Source: Billgrantia bachuensis
GTDB taxonomy: Bacteria > Pseudomonadota > Gammaproteobacteria > Pseudomonadales > Halomonadaceae
Direction of reading: 5' to 3'
Assembly (NCBI RefSeq): GCF_011742165.1
Contig: NZ_JAAQTO010000065.1
Span: 1 to 52,311, forward strand
Length of the DNA stretch: 52,311 nucleotides
Positions 8,321-15,950 of this stretch are shown one piece after another. The notes under the pieces were generated by a model. It ran no database searches and was not told where the DNA came from. It was given only the letters and a program-made list of their open reading frames with translations. Every line of letters starts with the position of its first letter. Within the stretch, counting starts at the first letter, position 1. Both the position numbers and the translations under genes were made by a program.

Positions 8321-8349
8321 GGGCGGGTATGGCGATGCCATGCCCGCCC
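8321..8349 (+). terminator. Hairpin between xoxF and the cytochrome gene
   Basis: A 13-bp stem, GGGCGGGTATGGC pairing with GCCATGCCCGCCC with one G-T pair, around a 3-base loop. It is followed by AACCTTGTCTTTCC, which is only weakly T-rich. It probably lowers read-through or stabilises the xoxF message, so that the dehydrogenase is made in excess over the downstream proteins. Confidence 0.6.
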
Positions 8350-8408
8350 AACCTTGTCTTTCCGGCGGCGTCATCTTCGACGCGCCCGAGCTGTAGAAGG
8401 AAGTCTGC

Positions 8409-8936
8409 ATGACGGTATTTGCACGTTCCTGCCGCGGTATCCTTTCCCTATTCGCCGTCCTGCTCACGCTGGGACTGGTCCAGGCCGGCCAGGCCGACGA
8501 GGATCGCATTACCGGTGAGGCGCCCGGGGCCTTCGTCGTCGAGGACGGCAAGGTCGACCCCGACACCTACGAGGGCTATATCATCTACACCCGAGTCTGC
8601 ATGGCCTGCCATGGGCCGGATGGCCTGGGCTCATCCTTTGCGCCCAATCTGGTCCGCGCCGTGGAGAGGCGTGGCTGGGAGAATTTCGCCGGTACCATTG
8701 CCTCCGGGCGTGAGGTCCAGCCTGGCCAGGTGATGCCCTCCTTCGCCGACGATCCCAATGTCATGGGCAACATCCCCAAGATCTTCAGTTATCTGCGTGC
8801 ACGCGGCGAGGGTGGCCTGGGGCGCGGCCGCCCGAAGATCATCGAGTCGATGCAGGAGCAGGACGAGGAGAGCGCTGAAAAAGGCGCGGAAGAGGAAGAA
8901 AAAGACGAGGCCGCCGAGGAAGCGAACGCCGAGTGA
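8409..8936 (+). CDS. xoxG: Periplasmic cytochrome c, electron acceptor of the quinoprotein dehydrogenase
   Basis: A 175-residue protein with a signal peptide (cleavage near AGQA/D) and one haem-binding motif, CMACH, at residues 64-68 in the context YIIYTRVCMACHGPDGLGSSFAPNL. M109 in QVMPSF is the likely axial ligand. The placement after xoxF and the motif context fit the cytochrome that takes electrons from PQQ alcohol dehydrogenases. An AAGGAAG ribosome site lies 6 bases before the ATG. The C-terminal 28 residues are almost entirely Glu, Asp, Lys and Ala, an unusual charged tail that may reflect life in salt or docking to the dehydrogenase. It overlaps the GTG alternative start of the next gene. 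Confidence 0.85.
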   Translation: MTVFARSCRGILSLFAVLLTLGLVQAGQADEDRITGEAPGAFVVEDGKVDPDTYEGYIIYTRVCMACHGPDGLGSSFAPNLVRAVERRGWENFAGTIASGREVQPGQVMPSFADDPNVMGNIPKIFSYLRARGEGGLGRGRPKIIESMQEQDEESAEKGAEEEEKDEAAEEANAE

Positions 8937-8980
8937 AGCGTGGCACCGTTCGCAATGCCATTTCCGCCAGCGGAGGATGC

Positions 8981-9823
8981 ATGAGAGCAGCCTGTCGTCA
9001 GATGGTACGAGCCGTGACTTTGGCCCTGGGCCTGGTCGCCGCTTGCAATGCCGTCGCCGAACCCCCCGAGCGCCTGGAGCGCGAGGCCCTGCGGGTCTGC
9101 GCCGATGGCAACAACCTTCCTTTCAGCAACCAGGCCGGCGAAGGCTTCGAGAATCGTATCGCCGAGCTGATGGCAGACGATCTGGGCGTGCCGCTGACCT
9201 ATGTATGGGCGCCTCAGGTGATGGGCTTCGTGCGCAACACCCTGGAGCTGCGGGTCTGCGATGTGATGATTGGCGCCGTGGCCGGCTACGGGTTCGTGCA
9301 GAACACCAATCCCTACTATCGTTCTGTTTACTCCCTGGTGGTGCCCGAGGACTCCGAGCTCGATACGACCCGCCTGAGCGACCCGGCATTCGCCGGGCGG
9401 CGCATCGGCGTAGTCGCGGAGACCCCGCCGGTGGTGCCGCTACGCCGCAGCAGAGCACGGATCCAGGGCTACCCGCTGATGGTCGATACCCGGGTGCGCG
9501 CACCGGTGCGCGATGCCGTCGAGGACGTCGCCAGTGGCAACACCGAGGGTGCCGTACTGTGGGGGCCGCTGGCCGGCTACTACGCGGCGCGCCAGGACCC
9601 GCCGTTGAAGGTGGTGCCGCTGGTCGACGATGACTCAGGCGCCCAGCTCGATTATCGCATCACCATGGGGGTGCGGCATGGCGAACCCCACTGGAAGGAC
9701 TGGATCAACGACTTCATCGACCGCCACCAGGACGAAATCCACGCAATCCTCATGGAGTATGGGGTGCCGCTGCTCGACCGACACGGCCAATTGATCGAGG
9801 CTGGTGAGGGAGGTGGTCCATGA
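8981..9823 (+). CDS. xoxJ: Periplasmic binding protein associated with quinoprotein dehydrogenase (XoxJ/MoxJ-like)
   Basis: A 280-residue SBP_bac_3-type protein: LRVCADGNNLPFSNQAGEGF at the mature N-terminus, then ENRIAELMADDLG and a paired cysteine in LRVCDVMIG. Proteins of this type accompany methanol and XoxF dehydrogenases and are thought to assist dehydrogenase maturation rather than import. The start at 8981 has GGAGG 5 bases upstream and gives a proper export signal; the frame is open back to a GTG at 8933 that would overlap the cytochrome stop. The signal segment ends LVAAC, which also fits a lipobox, so membrane anchoring is possible. It overlaps the next gene by 4 bases. Confidence 0.83.
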   Translation: MRAACRQMVRAVTLALGLVAACNAVAEPPERLEREALRVCADGNNLPFSNQAGEGFENRIAELMADDLGVPLTYVWAPQVMGFVRNTLELRVCDVMIGAVAGYGFVQNTNPYYRSVYSLVVPEDSELDTTRLSDPAFAGRRIGVVAETPPVVPLRRSRARIQGYPLMVDTRVRAPVRDAVEDVASGNTEGAVLWGPLAGYYAARQDPPLKVVPLVDDDSGAQLDYRITMGVRHGEPHWKDWINDFIDRHQDEIHAILMEYGVPLLDRHGQLIEAGEGGGP

Positions 9824-10461
9824 ACAGAGCGAGGCGTCTGCGTCTGCTGCCGCTGGGAGTTGCCATGGGCCTGGCGCTAGCCGGCACGGCTCAGGTCGAG
9901 GCGCAGCGCGCCGCGGCGGGGCCACCCGACTGGCCCTGCGTACAGCGGCTGATCCCCGAGCTGGCCTGGGGCACCATCTGGACCGGCCCGCCGCTGGACG
10001 AACTGGAACAGGACTGGTGGGAGGACGAGGAGGTCGGGCGGGTAGTGCGCTTTGCCACCTCGCGTTCGACTCCCGATGAGCAAGCCCTGGAACGGGTTCG
10101 AGAGTTCGTCGACTCGGTGGACGAGGAGGAGGCCGAGCAGCGGCTGACCCTGCTGTTCGCCGGCCTGTTCGAACTCACCGACCGCGAGCGCCGACGCACT
10201 ATCGAGGGCATACGGCGCGCGTCACGCGCCCAGATGGACCGCCTCGACACCATTTCGTCGATGGTCGACGAGCTCGAGGAGCGTCGCGCCGAGGAGGATG
10301 CGGACGAGCAGGAGATAGAGCGGTTGTCCGAGGCGCTGTTCTGGGAGCAGCGCACCTTTCAGCATCGCCAGCAGGCGCTGCCGGCCATGTGCGACCAGCC
10401 TTACCTGCTGGAAGAGAAGCTGTCCCGCATGGTCAGGCTGATCATGGCACGCATGCCCTGA
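9820..10461 (+). CDS. Exported protein of unknown function in the PQQ dehydrogenase island
   Basis: A 213-residue protein that I do not recognise. It has a clear signal peptide (about 28 residues ending AQVEAQ), then a PPDWPCVQRLIPELAWGTIW block rich in Trp and Pro, a long charged helical region from about residue 85 to 180 with many Glu and Arg residues, and a second cysteine in AMCDQP. The two cysteines could form a disulfide. It starts in an ATGA overlap with the xoxJ-like gene, so it is translationally coupled to the oxidation genes. A periplasmic helper role in dehydrogenase or cytochrome assembly is conceivable, but that is inferred from context only. Confidence 0.8.
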   Translation: MNRARRLRLLPLGVAMGLALAGTAQVEAQRAAAGPPDWPCVQRLIPELAWGTIWTGPPLDELEQDWWEDEEVGRVVRFATSRSTPDEQALERVREFVDSVDEEEAEQRLTLLFAGLFELTDRERRRTIEGIRRASRAQMDRLDTISSMVDELEERRAEEDADEQEIERLSEALFWEQRTFQHRQQALPAMCDQPYLLEEKLSRMVRLIMARMP

Positions 10462-10517
10462 GCTGGCTGCTGCACATAACGACAACAGCGGCAGCGCCGG
10501 CTGCCTGAGGAGTACGC

Positions 10518-11729
10518 ATGAGAACGCTACCGCGATCCCTTTGCTGGCTGGCGATGGGTGGGCTGGCCTGCGGCTTGGGATGGCCGACCCTGTTGGCGGC
10601 CGATACGCTCGAGCCGATCGTCGTGGGCTACCTGGGCATGGAGCGCCCCGACGACCGGGAGCCGCTCTCGGTGCTCGACCCCGTGCTAGACGACGATGGG
10701 GTGCAGGGGGCTCGACTGGGGATCAGCGACAATAACGCCTCGGCCCAGTTCCTGGGCCAGGAGTTCCTCTTGCACGAGGCGCAGGTTGCCCAGGGCGATG
10801 ATATCGATGAGGCCTTGGAAAGCCTGGTCGAGCAGGGCGTGGAGTGGATCGTCAGTGGCTTGCCCGGCGAGGCATTGAGCGAGCTGATGGCGCATCCCGC
10901 ACGCGGCGAGCGGGTGGTGTTCAATGCCCGGGCGCCGGACGACGAGCTGCGCGGCGAGGCGTGTCATCCCCAGCTCTACCACACCACTCCCAGCCGGCGC
11001 ATGCTGGCCGATGCCCTGGCCCAGTTCCTCGGCTTCAAGCAGTGGGACCGCTGGGCGCTGGTCTACGGCAACACCGAGGAGGATCGTATCCTGGCCGATG
11101 TGCTGCGTGCCGCAGCCGAACGCTACGGCCATCGCATCGTGGGTGACCGGCAGTGGCCCCACGACCCCATGGCGCGCCGCGCCGAGGGCGGCTTCCATGC
11201 CATCCAGCGCGAGATCCCGGTGTTCGTGCAGGATCTGCCCGAGCACGACGTGCTGGTGATCGCCGACGAGACCGATTATTTCGGCGAATATTTCCCCTAC
11301 CAGACCTGGACGCCGCGCCAGGTGGTGGGTACCCAAGGACTGATCGCCACGCCCTGGCACCGCGCCCACGAATCCTGGGGCGCGGTACAGCTGCAGCGAC
11401 GCTTCGAGGAGCTCGCCGAGCGTTGGATGACGCCGCGCGACTTCAGCGCCTGGCTGGCGGTGCGTTCGCTGGGCGAGGCGGCGGCGCGTACCGGCTCCGT
11501 CGAGCGCGAAACGATCCTCGATTACATGCTCAGCGAGGAGTTCGAACTCGCCGGCTACCTGGGCCTGCCGGTCAGCTACCGCACCTGGAACCACCAGCTG
11601 CGCCAGCCCATCCTGATCACCGGACCGCGCATGGTGGCTTCGGTGTCGCCGCAGGAAGGCTACCTGCATTCACGCACGCCGCTCGATTCGCTGGGCGCCG
11701 ACGAGGGGGAATCGACATGCCGTTTCTGA
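10518..11729 (+). CDS. Type-I periplasmic binding protein of a PQQ dehydrogenase-linked ABC system
   Basis: A 403-residue exported protein with a signal peptide of roughly 28 residues ending LLAA. The mature part starts LEPIVVGYLGMERPDDRE and carries blocks such as GARLGISDNNASAQFLGQEF and WDRWALVYGNTEEDRILADV, like the leucine/amide-binding (type I) periplasmic fold. Homologues sit beside PQQ alcohol dehydrogenases with the beta-propeller and ABC-2 genes found next. A GAGGAG ribosome site lies 6 bases before the ATG. The last 13 bases overlap the propeller gene. The ligand is unknown. Confidence 0.8.
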   Translation: MRTLPRSLCWLAMGGLACGLGWPTLLAADTLEPIVVGYLGMERPDDREPLSVLDPVLDDDGVQGARLGISDNNASAQFLGQEFLLHEAQVAQGDDIDEALESLVEQGVEWIVSGLPGEALSELMAHPARGERVVFNARAPDDELRGEACHPQLYHTTPSRRMLADALAQFLGFKQWDRWALVYGNTEEDRILADVLRAAAERYGHRIVGDRQWPHDPMARRAEGGFHAIQREIPVFVQDLPEHDVLVIADETDYFGEYFPYQTWTPRQVVGTQGLIATPWHRAHESWGAVQLQRRFEELAERWMTPRDFSAWLAVRSLGEAAARTGSVERETILDYMLSEEFELAGYLGLPVSYRTWNHQLRQPILITGPRMVASVSPQEGYLHSRTPLDSLGADEGESTCRF

Positions 11730-12724
11730 ATCGCAGGGGACCGGTTTCCAAGTTTGGGCATAGCCTGCTCGGGCTGGCCCTGGGAACGCTGCCGCTGCTG
11801 TCCTCCAGTGCCCAGGCGGAGCGAATCTTCGTCTCCAACGAGAAGGACAATACCGTTTCGGTGATCGACGGCGCGAGCCTCGAGGTGGTGGAAACCATCC
11901 GCGTCGGGCGTCGCCCGCGTGCGATGGCCTTCAGCAGCGACGGCAGCGAGCTGTTCGTGGCGGTGGGCGACGACGAATCCATCGACATGATCGATCTCGA
12001 GACGCTGCAGGTGGTGCGCAGCCAGTCCTCGGGGGAGGACCCCGAGGTGATCCGCGTCGACCCCAACCGACCCTACGTTTACGTTTCCAACGAGGACGAC
12101 AACATCGTCTCGGTGCTCGACTACGAACGCCGCACCCTGGTTACCGAGATTCCGGTGGGCGTCGAGCCCGAAGGGCTCGGCATCAGCCCCGACGGGCGCT
12201 GGCTGATCTCCACCACCGAAACCTCCAACATGGCACACATCATCGATCTCGAGACCATGGAGGCGGTACATCATCGCCTGGTGGGGGCGCGGCCGCGGCA
12301 CGCCGAGTTCACCCATGACGGCCGCGAGGCCTGGGTTTCGTCGGAGATCGCCGGCATGGTGTCGATCCTCGACATGGAGGAGACCTTCGACATCAAGCAC
12401 ACCATTCGCTTCGACGTGCCGGGCGTGCCGCGAGAGACCGTGCAGGCGGTGGGGGTGGAGCTCACTTCCGACGGTCGCTACGCCTTCGTCGCCCTGGGCC
12501 CCTCCAATCGCGTGGCGGTGATCGACCAGCAGAGCTACGAGGTGCTCGACTACATCCTGGTCGGCCAGCGGGTCTGGCACCTGGCGCTCAACGGCGACGA
12601 GAGCCGGCTCTACACCACCAACGGGGTCAGCGGCGACGTCACCATGATCGAAGTGGATGGCCTGCGGGCGGTCAAGTCGATTCCGGTGGGACGCTTCCCT
12701 TGGGGAGTGATCGTCGAACCGTGA
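11717..12724 (+). CDS. Exported seven-bladed beta-propeller (YVTN-type) protein of the PQQ island
   Basis: A 335-residue protein with a signal peptide ending SSSAQA and then repeated YVTN-like blades: ERIFVSNEKDNTVSVIDGAS, RPYVYVSNEDDNIVSVLDYE, GREAWVSSEIAGMVSILDME, RYAFVALGPSNRVAVIDQQS and SRLYTTNGVSGDVTMIEVDG. Such propellers are found with PQQ-dependent alcohol catabolism clusters; no catalytic residues are evident, so scaffold or binding is the likely role. The ATG at 11717 follows AGGGGGA and was preferred over the longer open frame from 11153, which is a shadow of the previous gene. The stop overlaps the ATPase start. Confidence 0.85.
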   Translation: MPFLNRRGPVSKFGHSLLGLALGTLPLLSSSAQAERIFVSNEKDNTVSVIDGASLEVVETIRVGRRPRAMAFSSDGSELFVAVGDDESIDMIDLETLQVVRSQSSGEDPEVIRVDPNRPYVYVSNEDDNIVSVLDYERRTLVTEIPVGVEPEGLGISPDGRWLISTTETSNMAHIIDLETMEAVHHRLVGARPRHAEFTHDGREAWVSSEIAGMVSILDMEETFDIKHTIRFDVPGVPRETVQAVGVELTSDGRYAFVALGPSNRVAVIDQQSYEVLDYILVGQRVWHLALNGDESRLYTTNGVSGDVTMIEVDGLRAVKSIPVGRFPWGVIVEP

Positions 12725-13491
12725 GTGAAGAGACCGCTGTGCGTGGCGAAACGGCACCTGCCCTCGAGGTTGCCGGGCTGAGTTTTGCCTACAACGGGAA
12801 ACCAGTACTCGATGCGCTCTCCGTGGCCATCGCGGCGGGGGAGTTCGTCGTCCTGCTCGGACCTAACGGTGCCGGAAAGACTACCCTGTTCTCGCTGATC
12901 ACCCGGCTGCACGATCGCCGCCAGGGCGAGATCCGCATCGGCGGCTTCGACATGCGCCGTCAGGCGGTACAAGCCCAAGCTCGCATCGGCGTGGTCTTCC
13001 AGCAGCCGACCCTCGACCCCGACCTCAGCGTGGCGCAGAACCTCGCGTATCACGGTGCCCTGCACGGCATGGGGCGGCGCGAGGCGAGATCGCGAGCCGA
13101 GGCGCAGCTCGAACGGGTGGGGCTGGCCGCCCAGCGCCGCACGCGGGTGCGACGGCTCTCCGGCGGCCAGCGGCGGCGGGTGGAGATCGCCCGCGGGCTG
13201 ATGCACTCGCCGCGCCTGCTGCTGCTCGACGAGCCCACCGTGGGGCTGGATATCGCCTCGCGCCGCGAGCTGGTCGAGCATGCCCACCGGCTGTGTGCCG
13301 AGGAGGGCGTGGCGGTACTGTGGGCGACCCACCTGATCGACGAGGTGCGCCCCAGCGATCGGGTGCTGGTGCTGCATCGCGGTTGCCTGCTGGCCGATGA
13401 GCGGGCCGAGGCGTTGCCCACTCGGCTCGGCGTCGATAGCCTGGGCGAGGCTTTCGACCGCCTGGTGGATGGGGAGAGTCCATGCGAGTGA
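12721..13491 (+). CDS. ABC transporter ATP-binding subunit of the PQQ-linked ABC-2 system
   Basis: A 256-residue ATPase with all motifs intact: Walker A GPNGAGKT (residues 47-54), Q-loop VFQQP, signature LSGGQ (146-150), Walker B LLLLDEP (166-172) and switch His in WATHL (H204). The likely start is the GTG at 12721, overlapping the propeller stop as GTGA; the frame also opens slightly earlier. The type is that of ABC-2 exporters (NodI/DrrA-like). With the next gene it would form a transporter in the inner membrane. What it moves is unknown; a pqq- or alcohol-linked substrate is inference from the neighbours. Confidence 0.9.
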   Translation: MSEETAVRGETAPALEVAGLSFAYNGKPVLDALSVAIAAGEFVVLLGPNGAGKTTLFSLITRLHDRRQGEIRIGGFDMRRQAVQAQARIGVVFQQPTLDPDLSVAQNLAYHGALHGMGRREARSRAEAQLERVGLAAQRRTRVRRLSGGQRRRVEIARGLMHSPRLLLLDEPTVGLDIASRRELVEHAHRLCAEEGVAVLWATHLIDEVRPSDRVLVLHRGCLLADERAEALPTRLGVDSLGEAFDRLVDGESPCE

Positions 13492-14291
13492 TGCCCTGGC
13501 TGAACTGCCTGCGCGGCGTGGTGGGGCGCGAACTGCTGCGCTTCCTGCACCAGCGCAGCCGCTTCCTGGCGGCGCTGGTGCGGCCGCTGGTGTGGCTGTT
13601 CGTCTTCGCCACCGGCTTTCGCATGGCGTTGGGCGTGGCCATGACCGAGCCCTACCAGACCTACATTCTCTACGAGGTCTACATCGTGCCGGGGCTGGTG
13701 GGCATGATTCAGCTGTTCAACGGCATGCAGAGTTCGCTGTCGATGGTCTACGATCGCGAGATGGGCAGCATGCGGGTGCTGCTGGTCAGCCCCTTTCCGC
13801 GTTGGTACCTGCTGGTATGCAAGCTGCTGGCCAGCACTCTGGTTTCGGTGGTGCAGGTCTACGTCTTTCTCGCCATCGCCTGGGCCTACGGCATCCAGGC
13901 CCCCCTGATGGGCTATCTCTACCTGCTGCCGGCGCTGCTGGTGACGGGTTTCATGGTCGGCGCCCTGGGGCTGCTGCTCTCCTCCTTCATTCGCCAGCTG
14001 GAGAACTTCGCCGGGGTGATGAACTTCGTCATCTTCCCGATGTTCTTCCTCTCCTCGGCGCTCTACCCGCTGTGGCGCATCCGCGAGGGCAGCTATCTGG
14101 TCTATCAGATCGCGGCGCTCAATCCCTTCACTCACGCCGTGGAGATGATCCGCTTCGCCATGTACGAGCGTTTCAACGTCGAGGCGGTAACGATCAGCGT
14201 GGCCGTGGCCGCGTTGCTGCTGGCGTTGGCGATACTCGGGTATAACCCGTCGCGGGGCATGCTGGCCCGCAAGGGCGCCGGCGGGGACTGA
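13482..14291 (+). CDS. ABC-2 type membrane subunit of the PQQ-linked system
   Basis: A 269-residue membrane protein with about six hydrophobic segments and the ABC-2 pattern: GRELLRFLHQRSRFLAALVRP at the N-terminus, MVYDREMGSMRVLLVSPFPR in the middle loop and NFVIFPMFFLSSALYPLW near the end. It overlaps the ATPase gene by 10 bases and has GGGGAGAG before the ATG. The ABC-2 class normally exports, which is at odds with the periplasmic binding protein upstream and makes the direction of transport uncertain. It ends 3 bases from the convergent cytochrome gene. Confidence 0.88.
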   Translation: MRVMPWLNCLRGVVGRELLRFLHQRSRFLAALVRPLVWLFVFATGFRMALGVAMTEPYQTYILYEVYIVPGLVGMIQLFNGMQSSLSMVYDREMGSMRVLLVSPFPRWYLLVCKLLASTLVSVVQVYVFLAIAWAYGIQAPLMGYLYLLPALLVTGFMVGALGLLLSSFIRQLENFAGVMNFVIFPMFFLSSALYPLWRIREGSYLVYQIAALNPFTHAVEMIRFAMYERFNVEAVTISVAVAALLLALAILGYNPSRGMLARKGAGGD

Positions 14292-14294
14292 GCG

Positions 14295-14687
14295 TCAGGG
14301 CTCGGCGATACTTTCCAGGTAGTCGATGATGCGCTGGCGCGAGCGCTCGTCGAGCCCCCACAGCACCATGCGCGTGCCGGGCAGGAACTCCTGGGGCCCG
14401 GCGAGGAAGGCGTCCAGATTCTCGCGGTTCCATGTCAGGTCGGCTTGCTCCAGGACCGGCGAGTAGTCGAAATCCTCGAGGCTGCCGGCCGGTCGGCCGA
14501 CCAGCGCGTGCAGGCTGGGTCCGGCCAGGTGCCGGCCGGGTTCGATGCTGTGACAGCCGATGCACTGGGAGCGGAACAGGCGTTCCCCCTGGGCATGCTC
14601 GGCAGCCGCGCCTGGCACGGGAGTTGAAAGTATCGCCAGCAGGGCGAGGACGGCCGGCAACGGGCCGAGCCGGAAGGAGCGCGACAC
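14295..14687 (-). CDS. Small monohaem cytochrome c
   Basis: About 130 residues with a signal peptide ending PGAAA and one haem motif, CIGCH, in FRSQCIGCHSIEPGRHLAGPSL. The Met ligand is probably in LPGTRMVLWG. This is the pattern of mitochondrial-type class I cytochromes c, and one such cytochrome (c550) commonly serves PQQ ethanol dehydrogenases. It could be a second carrier between XoxG and a terminal oxidase. The start is unsure: the GTG at 14687 has GAGG 5 bases upstream, and a GTG at 14693 is the alternative. It is convergent with the ABC-2 gene and follows the four-cysteine gene by a few bases. Confidence 0.82.
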   Translation of the reverse strand: MSRSFRLGPLPAVLALLAILSTPVPGAAAEHAQGERLFRSQCIGCHSIEPGRHLAGPSLHALVGRPAGSLEDFDYSPVLEQADLTWNRENLDAFLAGPQEFLPGTRMVLWGLDERSRQRIIDYLESIAEP

Positions 14688-14694
14688 GAGCACC

Positions 14695-15057
14695 TCAGAA
14701 GCAGCGCAGGTTGGCGTCGGCCTGGACTCGATGCAGGGCGTCGACCTGATCCTGCATGCCGCGCTCGGTGCGGAACAGCACGCCCAGTTCGCCGCGCTGG
14801 TCCTGCATGCCCAGCACCGTCTCGACTTGCTCGTAGGTTTCGTAGGGCAAATGCTCGGCGATCACGTCGATGCTGCAGGAACACTTCTGCATGGTCAGGT
14901 AGTCGTTGCCATTGGAGGCCATGCAGCCCAGCACGTAATCGACGCGTGCCTCGGTGGGGTAGTCATTGGCCAGGCTCGTCGTGGCGAAGGGGAGCAGCAG
15001 GCAGGCGAGCACCGTCTGGCGCAGCACGCCGGCCGCTGTCGTCCGAAGTCGAGGCAT
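14695..15057 (-). CDS. Exported four-cysteine protein of unknown function
   Basis: A 120-residue protein with a signal peptide ending TTSLA. The mature part has cysteines in LGCMASNG, KCSCSID and, as the penultimate residue, in LRCF. Four cysteines in such a small periplasmic protein suggest two disulfides. Family function is not known to me; similar proteins accompany PQQ dehydrogenase cytochromes. The ATG at 15057 follows GGAGAC at about 9 bases; the open frame extends further to 15129 without a ribosome site. It is just upstream of, and probably cotranscribed with, the small cytochrome. Confidence 0.75.
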   Translation of the reverse strand: MPRLRTTAAGVLRQTVLACLLLPFATTSLANDYPTEARVDYVLGCMASNGNDYLTMQKCSCSIDVIAEHLPYETYEQVETVLGMQDQRGELGVLFRTERGMQDQVDALHRVQADANLRCF

Positions 15058-15167
15058 TGTTGTTGTCTCCGGAAGCATCAGAGTGGATGACTTCAACTTA
15101 TGGCAGACGAGTTCTTTTTTCCACTGCAAACGATGACTTATCGATTCTGAGCCCCGTTGCCAGCCGG

Positions 15168-15554
15168 TCAGCCGTTGCGTTCGTCGTCGCGAACCTCGTA
15201 GTCGCCCTCCAGCAGTTCATGCTCGCCCGGGCGACGGTCTCCGCGGTAGTGGGCCTCGCGATAGCGGGTCTCGCTGTAATGGTGGCTGCCGCCGGCATCC
15301 TTGGCCTGCTCGGCGCGGATCTGCTCGAGGCGCTTCTTCATGCGGTAGCGCACGAACGGCAGCATGGCCCAGCCGAGCAGCAGGAAGAACAGGCCGAGTA
15401 CGGTGCCGACGATCAGCAGCAGGCCGAACAGCAGCCAGGTAAGGATCAGCTTCAACCCACCCAGGGGGCCGCGGGGCGCCTGATTCGCCCGGGCGCGCCA
15501 CTGCTGGGCGGCCTGCCAGGCGGCGTTGCGGCGAGGATCGTTGCGATCGAACAT
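15168..15554 (-). CDS. Small membrane protein of unknown function
   Basis: A 128-residue protein: a charged N-terminus (MFDRNDPRRNAAWQ), one long or two short hydrophobic segments at about residues 35-66 (LILTWLLFGLLLIVGTVLGL), then a basic RYRMKKRLEQIRAEQAK stretch and a hydrophilic His/Tyr/Arg/Glu-rich tail. I do not recognise a family. GGAGAC lies 6 bases before the ATG. It stands alone between the PQQ island and azlD, with short hairpins (15572-15588 and 15598-15620) in the upstream gap. Confidence 0.7.
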   Translation of the reverse strand: MFDRNDPRRNAAWQAAQQWRARANQAPRGPLGGLKLILTWLLFGLLLIVGTVLGLFFLLLGWAMLPFVRYRMKKRLEQIRAEQAKDAGGSHHYSETRYREAHYRGDRRPGEHELLEGDYEVRDDERNG

Positions 15555-15638
15555 GGACGTCTCCGATGATGACGCCGCAGCGCGGCGTGCGAATGACTGT
15601 CCCTTTGAGACTGTGGGACAAGGATCGTTCCCTGGAGC

Positions 15639-15950
15639 CTATGCGACCAGTCGCCACAGGGCAGCGGTCACGATGCCGGCAGTGATCGCTGCAAGGGCCT
15701 TCTGGGTGGTCAGCATCATCACGAGGGTGGCCAACAGTGCCAGACGTGCGCCCCAGTCGCCCTGCACCGCCATGGGCGTGATCACCGCGACCAGCACCGA
15801 GCCTGCCATGGCATTGATGAATCGCTCCACCTTGGGGCCGATGGGAATGCGCGACATCACGAACACGCCGCCGGCGCGGGTCAGGTAGGTGATAAACGCC
15901 ATGATCATGATGGCAATGACGGCTCCCGCCGCCGTCGAGGGCAGAGTCAT
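15639..15950 (-). CDS. azlD: AzlD family branched-chain amino acid exporter, small subunit
   Basis: A 103-residue, highly hydrophobic protein with three to four membrane segments and the AzlD block ITYLTRAGGVFVMSRIPIG followed by FINAMAGSVLVAV. AzlC and AzlD together export branched-chain or related amino acids. The ATG at 15950 overlaps the azlC stop as ATGA, fixing the start and implying translational coupling. Confidence 0.9.
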   Translation of the reverse strand: MTLPSTAAGAVIAIMIMAFITYLTRAGGVFVMSRIPIGPKVERFINAMAGSVLVAVITPMAVQGDWGARLALLATLVMMLTTQKALAAITAGIVTAALWRLVA

